From Casuarius casuarius (Eukaryota > Chordata > Aves > Casuariiformes > Casuariidae), in the NCBI GenBank assembly GCA_003342895.1, contig PTFA01000055.1:4373382-4437381 (forward strand): a DNA stretch of 64,000 nt. The letters are read 5' to 3'. The position numbers and the translations under genes are program-made. Each line of letters opens with the position of its first letter. Position 1 is the stretch's first letter. Positions 1 to 28,500 of the stretch are shown piece after piece. Under the pieces are notes generated by a model, which did no database searches, was not told the DNA's origin, and was given only the letters and a program-made list of their open reading frames with translations.

Positions 1-3000
1 GAATTTCCAAGCATATTCTCTTTGACCCTCACAGTTTAAGATTTTATTCACATTTTGTAAGTTTTTTTGTTTTTCACTTGTTTCCAGAATGAATGCAGTC
101 AGGAGAAACATCTGACCTACTAGTTAAGCCAATGAAAACTGTACCCAAGATAACTCCCCTGGCAAAGAAAAAGTTAAGGCACTAACCATGTATATCAGGG
201 CAAGGAAGGGAGAAGACAGTCTCATCTCCTACAGGAAAGCTACAGGATAGCTTCTGCAAGGGGATTTACTGTTGCTGGACTTCTTTCACGACATTGCAAG
301 CCCTAGTTCTGTTTTGTGGTCACGTTCCCACCCCGCAGAACACTGCAGCTCAGTGGACTGGGATGTGAGCATCCTAGTGCTACATACTGGCAGCTTGTTC
401 ACAGCGCGTGCTTCTCTGAGCGCTTCTGGTTGGTCTAACTCCAGCAGAATGTATTACAAACGGTCAATCATAGAAAAGCTTTCGGTACAAAGAGATGCCT
501 CAGTACTAAGGCTGCAGTGTCACTCCCTCCTTCGCACCAGGGCTGGTATTTGCCTAATCTCATAAGGAACTGGATCAGAGAGCTAAAACTGCAGAAGACT
601 AACCAGTTATTTTCAAAGGGCCACAATTCTGCCAGCACCCTAAACTGCCTCACTAAGAGGTCAGACAAGAGCTGGGTGAAATGGGAAGCCAGCGTAGTGT
701 ATGATAGAGAAGAAGAGCAGGATCATTCTTTCTGGCAGCAACTATAGGTTAGATAAGCTTTGTTATAATGAAATTACAGCTGAAGCGCATTTGCTATCTT
801 TGTATACATGTTTCAGTTTCCTTAAGCAGTTGATCAATTTTACCTGAGGAAAGACGTGATAAGAAAAGAAGATAGAGGAAAATCAGAGAGGATAAAAAAA
901 AAAAGATCAAAATAAAGAAAGTGTTACTGGGCTACCATTAACCTTAAAAGTACAGTGAAAATTACTAATTTCTGTGTCAGTGAAAGCAAACACTTTTGAC
1001 ACAAAGTTAGTATGTGTACTTCCTGTTTCCAAGGCCAACTTAGTCATTTTATATCTAGAATTGAGAGGATTCAGTTTATCCAAGTTTAAAAAGCACACTA
1101 TACTTGAAAGAAAAACCATCTCTCAATAGGGGATGAGAAATCAAGTTCATGACTCTAACAAATTATTCCACAAATGTTTAAAAATTTGCAAATTTCAAGA
1201 AGCTGCTTCCAAGAATCCTATATACAACAGACTGACTTCAAAGACAACCTTGTACTTTACTTCTGAAAAACAAATACAAAATCAAACTAATAAAAGAAAA
1301 ACAGTGAAGGTTGGGGTTCTTAGATATTCTTCACAGAACTATATTTGAAAAAAGCACTTTCCCAACTGACAAAACACTTTTCTCATGATTTTTCAAAAAG
1401 TGGAAATAAAATCCCAAACTCTTCCTCCTCCAAAAACCTCTTTTCTGACTCTCCTAATGTTTTCTCCACAATGTGTGATTTAGCCAAAATATGCAAAGAG
1501 AAAATTTAAGATTATGAGAACATGAAAAAACTTCCTCCTGCGCCATAATTTTTTTGAAAGGTGAAATCAGATATGGCTAAAGAAACCAATTATTACATGC
1601 TTAATTACAATGGAGTCATAAATATAGTTCTAGAATGCAAAAATTAAAAGTGGTGGGAAACTATCTTAGATTAGGATCATAAGCCTTGCAGTGTATCAAG
1701 TGCGAGTATATTTTCCTTTAATATTTAATCATGTTAGTTTCCTCTTCTAACTCCCAAAGTGAAGAAAGAAAAAAGACTCTCCCCATTTTTTGCTGAGTTT
1801 AATTGGCAAAAAGGAATAAGGATAGCATACATGACTTCTCCATCAACCATAGCTAAATTTTAGAACTTAAGTGGTTTTTTAATGTTCAGATTGATATTAC
1901 AGATATTTTGTACACTGTCCACACAGAAGTCCTGTAAGATTTTGGACAGGAGAGTTCAAAGTCATAATTCAGCTGGCATTCTGCTGAAAAACAAAGCATT
2001 TTATAACACAATTGGGAGAAACAAGGAATCTTTCTGGCTAGAATCAACCAAATTACAGCAGTTATCTTTCAGATCTGCATCAAAGTCAGAATTTTCTAGT
2101 TTAAGCATTCCAATTAAAAAAGAAAAAAGAACAAAAAAGAAACAGACAACTTGTACACTTATGAGATGGAGAAAGGTTCCCAAAGCTATATTAATGATTT
2201 GAGCAAATTCAGGAGTGCAGGTGCAGTTTATCTGTATTCATTACTGGCACTTGCACTTGATTTTGTTTGTATATTCCCCAACCCCAAGAGAACAAGCCAA
2301 ACCTCATATAGATGTCATGTACTTAAATATACTTCGAAGAAAAGTATTTAGCTGCTTCATATCTGCTGTTGTATGGTTCTCTTTCTGCCGAGAAAAGCTG
2401 GGCAGCCATTAAAATCTCTAGTTCTTTGAAAAGATTCCTGTTATAACTAGGAAAAAAACCCCAAAGGTAAAGAAGATAGTGGGTTATTTGGACAGAGGAA
2501 GCAGCTGTATGAAATCAGACAGGGACTGGGAATTCAGGGTAGCAGAAGTGAGGCAGGCAAGCAGATAGAGTTATTTTTTGTGTATATTTCTCTTCCCCCA
2601 AGGTGGCTGCAGATTCAATACAATCCTCAGTTGTTTGTGCAGGCTTGTTTCTATGTTTGTGAGGTCAGCCAGAAAGAAGGGGAAGGTGTTACTAGCAAAG
2701 AGAAGGAAAAAAATCTATGGAAATAAGAAGGACTAGCTAGGGGGGATTAAAGAGACTATGGGAGTGAACTTGTATTACCTGCACATGCATTTATTTGACT
2801 GCTGATGACTTAAAATAATTTTAAGCAATACGTCTGTGTGGTGTATGTAAATACAGTACTCTGGACAATACAATTCTGGACTTAAAACAGCAAGACAGGA
2901 TCAAGCTATTCAATCCCAATTAAGAAAACGGTAACAAGTCTGTGAACTAACAGGCACAGAAAAACAAAAGGCATTGATCCAGCTGGTGGTAGGAGAGTGA

Positions 3001-3777
3001 ACAAACTGTATTATCTACTTTGGTGATAATGATTTGGAGACAGAAAGATGTCTGTTTATGAAGTGCTGAGAAGGAGCTGGCAAATATGAATAGTACGAGA
3101 ATAGAAAAGTCCTTTCATTTAAATGTCTACAAGGAATATTTTTTGCTGTGTTCTGAAACTAAGCAGCAGGAAGTAAAAGACTGCTAAATTAGAGATTTTT
3201 TCCCCCCCTTCCTGATAGCAGTGAGAGACCATGTTATCCTAATTAGCTAAAATCTCACAGAAACTGATGTGGCTAAAATGTGTCCTTCTTTGAAAATAAA
3301 TGTAGAAAACAATTTTCTTTATCAAAAGGAAAGTTAAAACAGGAACCTTCAGCAAAAATCTGGTCATAGAAAGGACTGGAGCAGTAGAGTTATTTTTCCC
3401 TGTTGGGTTACAATGCAAATGTGGAGGGATGGATATTTTTGACACTGATGTAAACATGCATGAGAGAGATTCCACAAAAACACTTAAAGAAAGTAGCAAG
3501 GAAACCTGGCAGTCAAATAGTGACACACTCAGGTATGAGCACCTGCCCCATGGATAGCACACATCATGTCCTATTTTTTTTTTAAACAAGCAAAAATAAG
3601 GAAAAAGATCCTGAACGAAAAGGCCTGAAAAATCCTTAACGAACTGAGATAAAGCAGCAATACCCTTTATGACAATGAATGAATATCCAGAGGTGTAACT
3701 ATAATTGCACAAACTATTAGCAATCTTTGAAAATTAAGTGCAAATAAAAACATAACCAAAGATTCTTGAAAACTTAC
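1..3777 (-). other. ERCC8 intron 9 (partial)
   Basis: AT-rich intron starting with GTAAGT at 3777. It holds copy A of a dispersed duplication (2071-2217) and short A- or T-runs. I looked for the remaining ERCC8 exons (VNYGK..., SRDCNILAW...) on the minus strand and did not find them. Short open frames have no recognisable domain. Confidence 0.7.
2071..2217 (+). repeat. Dispersed duplication, copy A
   Basis: About 147 bases from AGATCTG to AGGAGTGCA that recur, with a few substitutions and small indels, at 5011-5160 in the same orientation. By eye about 90 percent identical. Shared markers include the stretch CTAGTTTAAGCATTCCAATT and the tail TTAATGATTTGAGCAAATTC. Both copies are intronic in ERCC8; I do not recognise a transposon family. 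Confidence 0.85.
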
Positions 3778-22207
<18,430 letters not shown>

Positions 22208-22237
22208 CGCTGCGCCCAACCGCCGCCGGCCCCCGCT

Positions 22238-22249
22238 CCGCCATCTTGG
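22238..22249 (+). promoter_or_regulatory. YY1-type element CCGCCATCTTGG
   Basis: Exact match to the extended YY1 core, typical of TATA-less CpG-island promoters near the start site. It lies 31 bp upstream of the ERCC8 ATG on the opposite strand, so it may sit in the ERCC8 5' UTR or mark that start. Binding is inferred. Confidence 0.6.
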
Positions 22250-22265
22250 GAGCAGGGAGGCCCGG

Positions 22266-22296
22266 ATTGGCTGCGGCGCGGCCGCCCTCCGCCAAT
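22266..22296. promoter_or_regulatory. Pair of oppositely oriented CCAAT boxes
   Basis: ATTGG at 22266-22270 (CCAAT on the minus strand, flanked by GGC) and CCAAT at 22292-22296 on the plus strand (GCCAATCG). They are 21 bp apart and point in opposite directions, as expected for NF-Y sites in a bidirectional promoter. Confidence 0.6.
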
Positions 22297-22380
22297 CGCA
22301 AGCAGCGTTGTTAACGCGCCCATCACCGGCGGGAAGCGGCCGGGCTCGGGTAAGGCTTTGTGGGAAGGAGTCAGCTGGTT

Positions 22381-22410
22381 GGGGGAGGGGGCGGGGCGGG
22401 GCGGGGCGGG
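22381..22410 (+). promoter_or_regulatory. GC-box array with G-quadruplex potential
   Basis: Thirty bases with an opening G-rich block followed by four overlapping GGGGCGGG-type units, ending 43 bp before the NDUFAF2 ATG. These are canonical Sp1/KLF sites, and the runs of three or more G on the plus strand satisfy the G-quadruplex pattern. Confidence 0.65.
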
Positions 22411-22453
22411 TGCGTCACGCGCGCGCTCCCCCGCGGGGCCCTTGGGACCTGCG

Positions 22454-22580
22454 ATGAGCCGGTCGTGGCAGGCGCTGCGCGCCCTGCGCCTGCGGCTCCT
22501 GGGGCCCGCGAAGGAGCTCGTGGGCACCGACCAGTTCGGCAACAAGTACTACCGGGTGCCCAAGCACCAGACCCGCGCAG
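22454..22580 (+). CDS. NDUFAF2: NDUFAF2 coding exon 1 (residues 1-43)
   Basis: Starts [20 protein letters not shown] and continues through [11 protein letters not shown] to TRAG; donor GCGCAG|GTACGC. The ATG is chosen because residues 1-43 then align with human NDUFAF2 without gaps and the conserved Gly-Thr-Asp-Gln falls at 24-27 as in human. G is at -3. The reading frame stays open upstream through the GC-rich island, but that extension has no counterpart in the family. Confidence 0.95.
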
Positions 22581-25500
22581 GTACGCGGCGGGGAGCGGCG
22601 GCGCGAGCGCCTGAGGCGGGCCGCGGCGGGGGCCGGTGGCGCCGCGGGCTCCCGGGCCGCCCCGGCGCTGCGGGGGCGAAGTGAAAGGCGTGTGCGTGTG
22701 AACCCACGCGTGTGTCCGCGTGTGTGTCCGTCCACCCTGCTGGGCTGAGGCCGCGGCGCGGCTGAGCGCCAGGGGCAGGGCGGGGGGCGGCCCGGGGGCC
22801 GCCGAGGCGCGCCCTGCCCGGCCGGTGACACTTGCTGTCGCCTGCAGGGTAGTTTGGCTGCCGCTGCTGCCCGAGTTACGCGGAAGAAAGATTTCCAAGC
22901 GAGAGAAGCAGTGCAGCTGCGAAAGGTACCAAGGGTGGGCCAGGTGTGTGCAACACTCAGTTTCTGATTAGACTGTTGCTTTAATGTGGGAAAATGCTAA
23001 ATCCCATCATCGAAAGATTTTGGAGCGTACTGTCGGCCTGTAGTAGGTAGGCAGCAGTAAACATCTTGACTGTTCTTCATTCAGAACACTGCCAATTATA
23101 CATTTAGGTGGATTTCTCTGTGTATGTTCACTGAACTTCCAAGGAGAAATAGTTTTCTTGGTTTCTGCCTGTGTTCGAGGAGCCTAGGTATTCTTAGAGT
23201 ATGTCCTCGTGTCATTCTCTGCAGAGGCCACGCTTATGCTGCGCAGCCACGTATAATTCATTGAATGCAGCTTCTCCTCTTCCCTGGAGGTTTCTACGTG
23301 CACATGTTACAGTATAGTTAACAACAGTGTGTTCCTTCTCCCTGCACAGGCTTGTTCATCTGCTTGCTGTACTCTGTATGTGTATGATCATATCAACTAG
23401 AGCATCCCCAGGCTGTGGAGACTTTCTGAACATGATATTCTTCAAAGTTGAAGAATGAAAGCAGAAAGTTTGAGGCTGTCGGTCATTTAAAGTCAGGGCC
23501 CTTCCTGAAAGGGAGGTCACACCTTCTCCTCAGACACAAGTTATTTCTTTTGGATTTAGTTTGTCTTCAGAGCAGGTCCCAGATCTGTCTTGCTGTGCAG
23601 CTTCATGAACCATGGACATTTGATTAAAGCAGGTCTGCTCGAACAAGCATCTGGGAAGAGGATGTGGACACCCTTTCAGCAGCTGTGTGGATTTCCTCTG
23701 GGTTAAAATGACACTAACAATTCCAGGCTTTCTGCTTCTTGTTTTCAGCTTGTGATCTTCATCTTCTCACTGTTGGCGTTCATGGTGGGTTTCTAAGAGG
23801 TGCACAAAAGGTTACTAAAGAAAGCAAGCTGTATTCTGTGCAACTTTGTGTAAAAGTTGAGAGGGTTTCATATATTTATGGAGTAGGTCTGCAGCCGAAA
23901 ACTGTTTCATTACTCAGGAGGTCATCACCTGGTGTGCTGGATGGAAAGAGAGTCAAAAAAAGCAGACACAAACATCTGGAAACGCTGGTGGAGATGGTCT
24001 GTCTATGCTTGCTTCCAAGTTGGAGCATAGGTACCTTAAATTAAAATATAGCAATAAATGTAAACTAACACAATTTCAAATTCAACTGGGAGAGGGGAAG
24101 ACAGCTTTCTGACAGCAAAGAGGTCCCAAGCAATGAAATAATATCCTGAACAAGAGAGACTGCAGAAACGCTACTGTATAACTTTTGTCCATGCTACAGC
24201 TATGTCTTTTAGCTTATGTTGCAAGAAACAATAAAACCTATGGTCACGTTTCTTATCTATGATTATGAAATCATTATAGAGTCAGTCCTTCTGAACCAGT
24301 AAAAATGACTTGTTTTATCAGAAATATTGGAAGTATTTTTTTAGATATTTATGCCATCATGTGTTTCACAATGAAAGCCTTCTACTGAGACTTTGACCAA
24401 GCTCTTTATTTAGAACTTTATTGTACAGTGGTTGTAGTGCCAGTAAGAGAGTAGGGGGAGTAGGACATGGTTATTGAACTCTATAGGAGGACAGTGTAAG
24501 AGGCTTTTAAAGTTAGTAACGATCTGAGATAGTTAGATCTAAGAACACGTCATGATATCCTTTAAATCCCCATTTTTTCATCAAATGAACTTTAGAAATA
24601 TTAAGTGTAACACTTCAGAGGTAGTTGCACTGATTTTGCTTTTAACAATGGGGCTGGCTCTTCTATAAGACCTCTGCAGTTACCACTCTGACTGAAATCA
24701 GTGAGAACAGTCCTTTTATAAATCTTCTAAAGGCTCCTGCATGTTAAATATGTTTTAGTGATGCAGATGACATGGTGGAGTGTGGGTCAGTACTCTACTC
24801 TTCTACTTTAAATTTTCCTCTCTCATCCTTCCCATTTTTCTTATTTCTTTGTCCTGATCTGTTAAAAACTCTGTACCACCAGCTTGCACTGGTACAATGT
24901 TTTTCTGCTGCCAAAAGGGAGAGATGTTCTCTTCCACCTATCTTCTTTCACATTGCTGCTAACTTTTCACTGTCCTTCAAATATCATGGTGGAAAAAAAG
25001 AATTAAAATGGTTTGGTGAAGAATAAATTGCAAGCCAGAACTGCCACAGAGAGGGAATGAAGAAGGCAAAAGGAGACCATTCACTATGATGAGCTGTTAG
25101 ATAGGGTAAGGTTATACATGATGTCTTGAAGCAATAGGGTAAGGTTATACATGATGTCTTGAAACAATGAAGAGCTATTATTTTTTATGGAGTTTCTTCC
25201 TTACCATATTCACCTGAGTTTGTCTCTGCCTTCTTTTAATTTGCTGTTTAAGCTCTTTTCTGCTGTCTCTGATCTGACCCAGCCCAATGCATATTTTCTG
25301 AGAGAAATAATTTGTTTTTAAGTTATATATATTAAAAAAAAATGTCTAGCAAAGGGTTAAGGTTTTATTAATTCTTTTAGTGCTTCTCTTCTATCTTTGG
25401 AATGAAAGTAAGGGAAGGGTTGTTATAATTTTGCTTTGCAAACTGAAACTTGAGATGCTTGCAGGTAATACCACATTTTCCATAAATGTGTTTGTTTATT

Positions 25501-28500
25501 GACAGTTAATTCCCTCTTCCTTTTCTGGAAAATACACATGCAAAATACTACCACTAAAATTCTATATTAAAATACTACTTCTGAAAATTCTGTAATTCAA
25601 TGTCATATATATCACCTAGTGACACTAGATACTAGCCGTGGCTGTAGATGTGTCTTAAAAAAAAAACACTCAACATCAGCAGAATGAAAGAACTTTGAAT
25701 GATCAAAGCAAGGTTTCTTCACAGAAATAAGAAACCGATGGATGAAACTTATTCATAAGTGTCTAAATTTTGTTTTTAATTCTGTTGATTTGTTTTGTGA
25801 TGATGGAGCTCACTGTTACAACCAGGCACACTTGACCATGAAATGCTGGATGTAACAATCATTAAGGAAGGCGGGAAATAAGGAGAGTAAAAACAGTGTG
25901 CGTCAAGAAATTTCAAGGCGGCTTCAATAAATTCAGGAAATTGATAGGAGAGATCCTGTGAGCATTTAAAAAGAATGAGTGAAAAAGGTGTGTAGGACAA
26001 TTGGTACTTGTACTCTGCCCTCCCTCCCCCAAGTATTAAAGGCACAAATATGAATTACTGTATTTTGGAGGAAAGCTGGGAAGTTTAGAAATGAATTAAC
26101 CTGGCTAAATCATGAACTCAGGCGCCCCCATGAATCAGGTTAACTATCCTGGGAGCTGGAAAAATAGAGGAACAAGTAAGCAACCTGTAAGTATATAGAA
26201 AATAGCAAGGTAATGAGTAAAAACCAATATGGACTTGCTGATTTGACAAAATTTGTTCTCAGTCTAAATTGTTTTCTGAGTGGGCAATGCTTTATTGATA
26301 AGAAAGGGGCTGTGTTTTGACCTGAGGTGTTTGATGCTTTTTGAGACTATGTGGGTTATGAATTTACTATGTAGATGCATAGTAGGTTGGAAAATGTTCT
26401 GAGAGAACAGTTAGAAACGGTGCCCTGTCAGCTGGAGGGGAGTGTCCATAGGGATCTACCAGCTGTCTGTCGAGGTACAGAACTATTCAAAAGCTGTGTT
26501 AGTGATGTGGATGAAGAACAAGAAATTATTTTTATTAAACTTTCAGGCCAAACTGTATGGGAGGAAACTGAGAGTAGCTGTGAGCATCTTAGGACAGGAT
26601 TAGAATTCAGCTGGCACATCAGCTGGGATCAAGCCAGGTTTATTTTTGAAAGAAGAGTGCTGGGTGTAAATTTAGCTATTAAGAGGTTCTGAGAAGATGA
26701 ACCTACACAAGTGACAAATCATCTATCATATTAATAGTGTTCAAATAATTTTCATGTCTATATTCTGTTACTTATTTATTTAGATTTACAGCCTCTGACA
26801 GTAGTCCCTTATTACTTTGTCTTACTTGGATATAGGAGATTGAATATCCCTTAAGCTTCCCTGCCCATAGATAATTTGGTTCCACTGTAATTTCTGCTTA
26901 TTTCTGTGGATGGAGGTTCTAACATTGTTTTTCTTTTGGTATGAGCAGAGAAAAGTTTGGTCTACTGCACAACAGGAAAATACATCAATTCTCCCTAATG
27001 TTTGTAATCTTTGTTATCTTTGGGGCTGAGGATAAGTTAGTTCATGCTAGCACTATGGATCTACTTTGTAGGAAAGTGGTTACAAGTGGTTACACCCACT
27101 ACCCTTGAATAGTAGTAACTGTAACATGCTCTCATCATCTTGTGCTGGTCACACTGGTGTACAACAGGTCACACCAGGATTTGTGGGCTTTTGTGTCAAA
27201 CCTCTGGTTTCCAATCAGGTGGTGATGAAACTATAGTAAGAAGGCTGTTCAAACAGACTGTGACTAATGTGGCGGTTCTGTCTTTTTTGGTTTCTGCCAG
27301 ATGCCTTTTAAAAAAGGATGGGAAGTGGCTTCTTGTTGCATAGGGAATAACCTCTGGATGTCTAGATGGTTGCCTTTGAAAAAGAAAACCTACAGAGATG
27401 GGCTGTTGCCATTTGAAATAGATCCTGTGGAGAGTTTCTTGTGTTGGAATGCTTGGTAGTTATATTGAATGAATTATCCCATGAGGCTGGTTTTCTTTTT
27501 AAATCTCTTTGTTATATGTAGGCTTCTTTCTAAAGAAGTTTAAAGATAGTGGGGGGGGGGAGAAACTTATTTTAGTCTACAGGATACAAAGGGTATACAT
27601 ACAGAAAACTTCTGAAGTTCAGTTTCTAAAGATATTAAGTATTTAAAAACATGGAAGGGGGGGTGCTGAAAGGACAACTGCACTGAAGAAGCAGCCTCTG
27701 TATTTTGAATGTGGGTGATTATTACTGTACATTAGGAAAATTGCAGCATATAATTCACATTCTACATTGTGTCCAAGCCATACAGAGACAAATGGGGGAT
27801 GGGGACAGCACTGAAAAGAAAATTAGTTTTGGAGAAAATGTTGTAGAGACGCTAAGCTGTTGTGTACAGGTTCCACTGCAGGGTCACTTCAGAGTCTGCA
27901 CCAGGCTTTGCTGTACTCCAGGTTCAGGGAGAACTAATTAGCTCTGGCACAATGCCAAGCCTAATCTGTTTTTATCCATTTGTACTGTACCTGAGCAAAT
28001 AAGCTCTTGGAGAAAACAAGCGCTCAAAACAGAGACTACTGCTGCTTTTTCTTTCATGTCCTAGACTTGCTGGGTCTGCCAGGACCCAGACGTGGGACTG
28101 TGCGCACTCCTGAGTGTTCTTGACCAGCAAAGATTGCCACCTTCAGCTAGAGGTGAGAGTGCATGGCACGCAGTATCTATGCGTTCTTGTGCCTCAAGTG
28201 AAAGCTGGCTGACAGCTTTCTTCTGGGTTGCGCTGTTCATTGACAAGGGGAGTCTGTTGTGCAAAGAACTCACCATCTGTTTCTGTTAGTTACAAATTGT
28301 TCTCTCCCTCACTTTGTAGTCCAGGATTCTCCTGGACCCTGGGGCTATGTGTACATTAGTAAGGCGCAGTAAGAACAGATCACTGGGTCCAAATGGTTGA
28401 TGTTGAGTCTCCTCAGAAAACAAGGTGTCAGAAACCAAGATGGCAAAGGCAGAACAGCCACAATAGTCCCAGTCTGCTTAAACAGCCTTCTCTGCTGTAA

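Larger units (their letters stand above)
22208..22453. promoter_or_regulatory. Bidirectional ERCC8-NDUFAF2 promoter
   Basis: The 246 bp between the two divergent start codons must contain both transcription starts or lie next to them. No TATA box is seen. Visible elements are a YY1-type site, an inverted and a forward CCAAT box, an E2F-like GGCGGGAAG at 22328-22336, and a G-rich array with a CRE-like TGCGTCACGC at 22411-22420. The human orthologues are also head to head, so the arrangement is old. Transcription starts cannot be placed from sequence alone. Confidence 0.85.
22581..26140 (+). other. NDUFAF2 intron 1, first part
   Basis: Begins in the CpG island with donor GTACGC. A possible cryptic exon (22848-22925) and a 33-bp tandem duplication (25101-25166) are noted separately. 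No other element or coding similarity recognised. Confidence 0.75.

Noticed and set aside
3239..3712. A 157-codon minus-strand open frame as a further ERCC8 exon
   Set aside because: The translation does not resemble the missing ERCC8 C-terminus, and the T-rich composition explains the Phe/Ser/Leu-rich content.
1..3777. Search for ERCC8 exons 10-12
   Set aside because: No minus-strand segment matched the expected residues with splice sites; they probably lie left of the window.
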